A DNA stretch of 6,366 bases from Acidobacteriota bacterium (GTDB lineage: Bacteria; Acidobacteriota; Vicinamibacteria; Marinacidobacterales; SMYC01). The translations under genes were made by a program, and so were the position numbers. Where the stretch lies: positions 1 to 6,366 of the forward strand of contig JAJCXL010000532.1 of NCBI GenBank assembly GCA_029263435.1. The letters run 5' to 3'. Below are positions 6,058-6,366 of the stretch, piece by piece; within the stretch, counting starts at the first letter, position 1; every line of letters begins with the position of its first letter. The notes below the pieces were generated by a model, which saw only the letters and a list, made by a program, of their open reading frames with translations, did not search any database and was not told where the DNA came from.

Positions 6058-6366
6058 CTAACCGGCCGACTCGAGCTTTCGGCGCTTCTCCAACAGCCCG
6101 GCGCGGTGACGGGCGGTGTCGATGACGAAGCGCACGTGCTGTCCCCGACCGACGACCTCGACAGCATCACGAACCTCAGCGGACATGGTGACTCGCCGTT
6201 TCTCGATCTCCGTGATCCGCACCTCGACCTCGACCCAGGCACCGATCGGTGTCGCGCCCAGGTGGTCGATGGCGACGTGAACGCCGACCGTGCTCTCCTC
6301 GTCATCGAGATGTTCCGCGATGAGGCGAAGCCCGGCCATCTCGACGTCTCGCACCATCGAAGGCGT
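6058..6366 (-). CDS. FlK-like thioesterase (hotdog fold), partial: N terminus beyond the right edge
   Basis: The frame stays open to base 6366, so the 103 visible residues are the C-terminal part of a protein usually about 130-140 long. Known: FlK-type single-domain hotdog thioesterases use Thr42, Glu50 and His76 in fluoroacetyl-CoA thioesterase to hydrolyse short acyl-CoAs. Seen: the last readable codon (6366-6364) is Thr, in TPSMVRDVE; Glu follows 8 residues later, and His of IDHLGATPIG 26 residues after that. This is the same spacing as in FlK. The following strands (WVEVEVRITEIEKRRVTMSAEVRDAVEVVGRGQHVRFVI, about residues 41-79 counted from MVRD) match the family's central sheet, and the charged tail RAGLLEKRRKLES is typical. 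Inferred: cytoplasmic thioesterase, most likely acting on ordinary acyl-CoAs rather than fluoroacetyl-CoA. The Met at 6357 lies inside the catalytic motif and is not a start. Confidence 0.8.
   Translation of the reverse strand, partial: TPSMVRDVEMAGLRLIAEHLDDEESTVGVHVAIDHLGATPIGAWVEVEVRITEIEKRRVTMSAEVRDAVEVVGRGQHVRFVIDTARHRAGLLEKRRKLESAG

Noticed and set aside
5988..6305. Minus-strand open frame overlapping the thioesterase gene in another frame.
   Set aside because: It is a serine/arginine-rich shadow; the thioesterase frame carries the conserved residues.

Overview
The window is high-GC coding sequence with six genes, two of them cut by or possibly running past the window edges, and almost no spacer DNA. 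Secreted or lipidated proteins, a TonB C-terminal domain, an FdhE homologue and strong wobble-position G/C point to a Gram-negative bacterium. A TAGACT-type -10 box close to a start codon fits Myxococcota or a related deltaproteobacterial lineage. That taxonomic guess is weak and rests on style, not on a marker gene.

Layout, left to right. (1) 20-2059 (+) is a polytopic membrane protein with GT-C glycosyltransferase-like architecture; its frame is open to the left edge. (2) 2082-3743 (-) is an N-acyl-D-amino-acid deacylase of the amidohydrolase superfamily, made as a periplasmic lipoprotein; its 3' end faces gene 1 across 22 bp. (3) 3744-3820 is a 77-bp divergent promoter region. (4) 3821-4654 (+) is a secreted protein fusing about three ankyrin repeats to a TonB C-terminal domain. 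(5) 4670-5410 (-) is an FdhE-family formate dehydrogenase accessory protein with four CxxC motifs, convergent with gene 4 across 15 bp. (6) 5430-5984 (-) is a second secreted ankyrin-repeat protein, 19 bp upstream of fdhE. (7) 6058-6366 (-) is the C-terminal part of a FlK-like hotdog thioesterase, cut by the right edge.

The last three genes lie on the minus strand in the order thioesterase, ankyrin protein, fdhE. The ankyrin-fdhE pair is tight enough to be one transcript; the 73-bp gap before the ankyrin gene leaves open whether the thioesterase belongs to it. No formate dehydrogenase subunit, FdhD or molybdenum cofactor gene is in the window, so any link between FdhE and its neighbours is inferred from position only.

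The most interesting signals are: a perfect 12-bp all-GC inverted repeat that puts the fdhE start codon in the hairpin loop; a divergent promoter region in which both predicted -10 boxes lie 7-9 nt from the start codons, suggesting leaderless transcripts; an ankyrin/TonB-C fusion with a related ankyrin protein on the far side of fdhE; and a deacylase whose usual metal-ligand cysteine position is serine in a GES motif. I saw no tRNA, rRNA, insertion sequence, CRISPR array or convincing intrinsic terminator.
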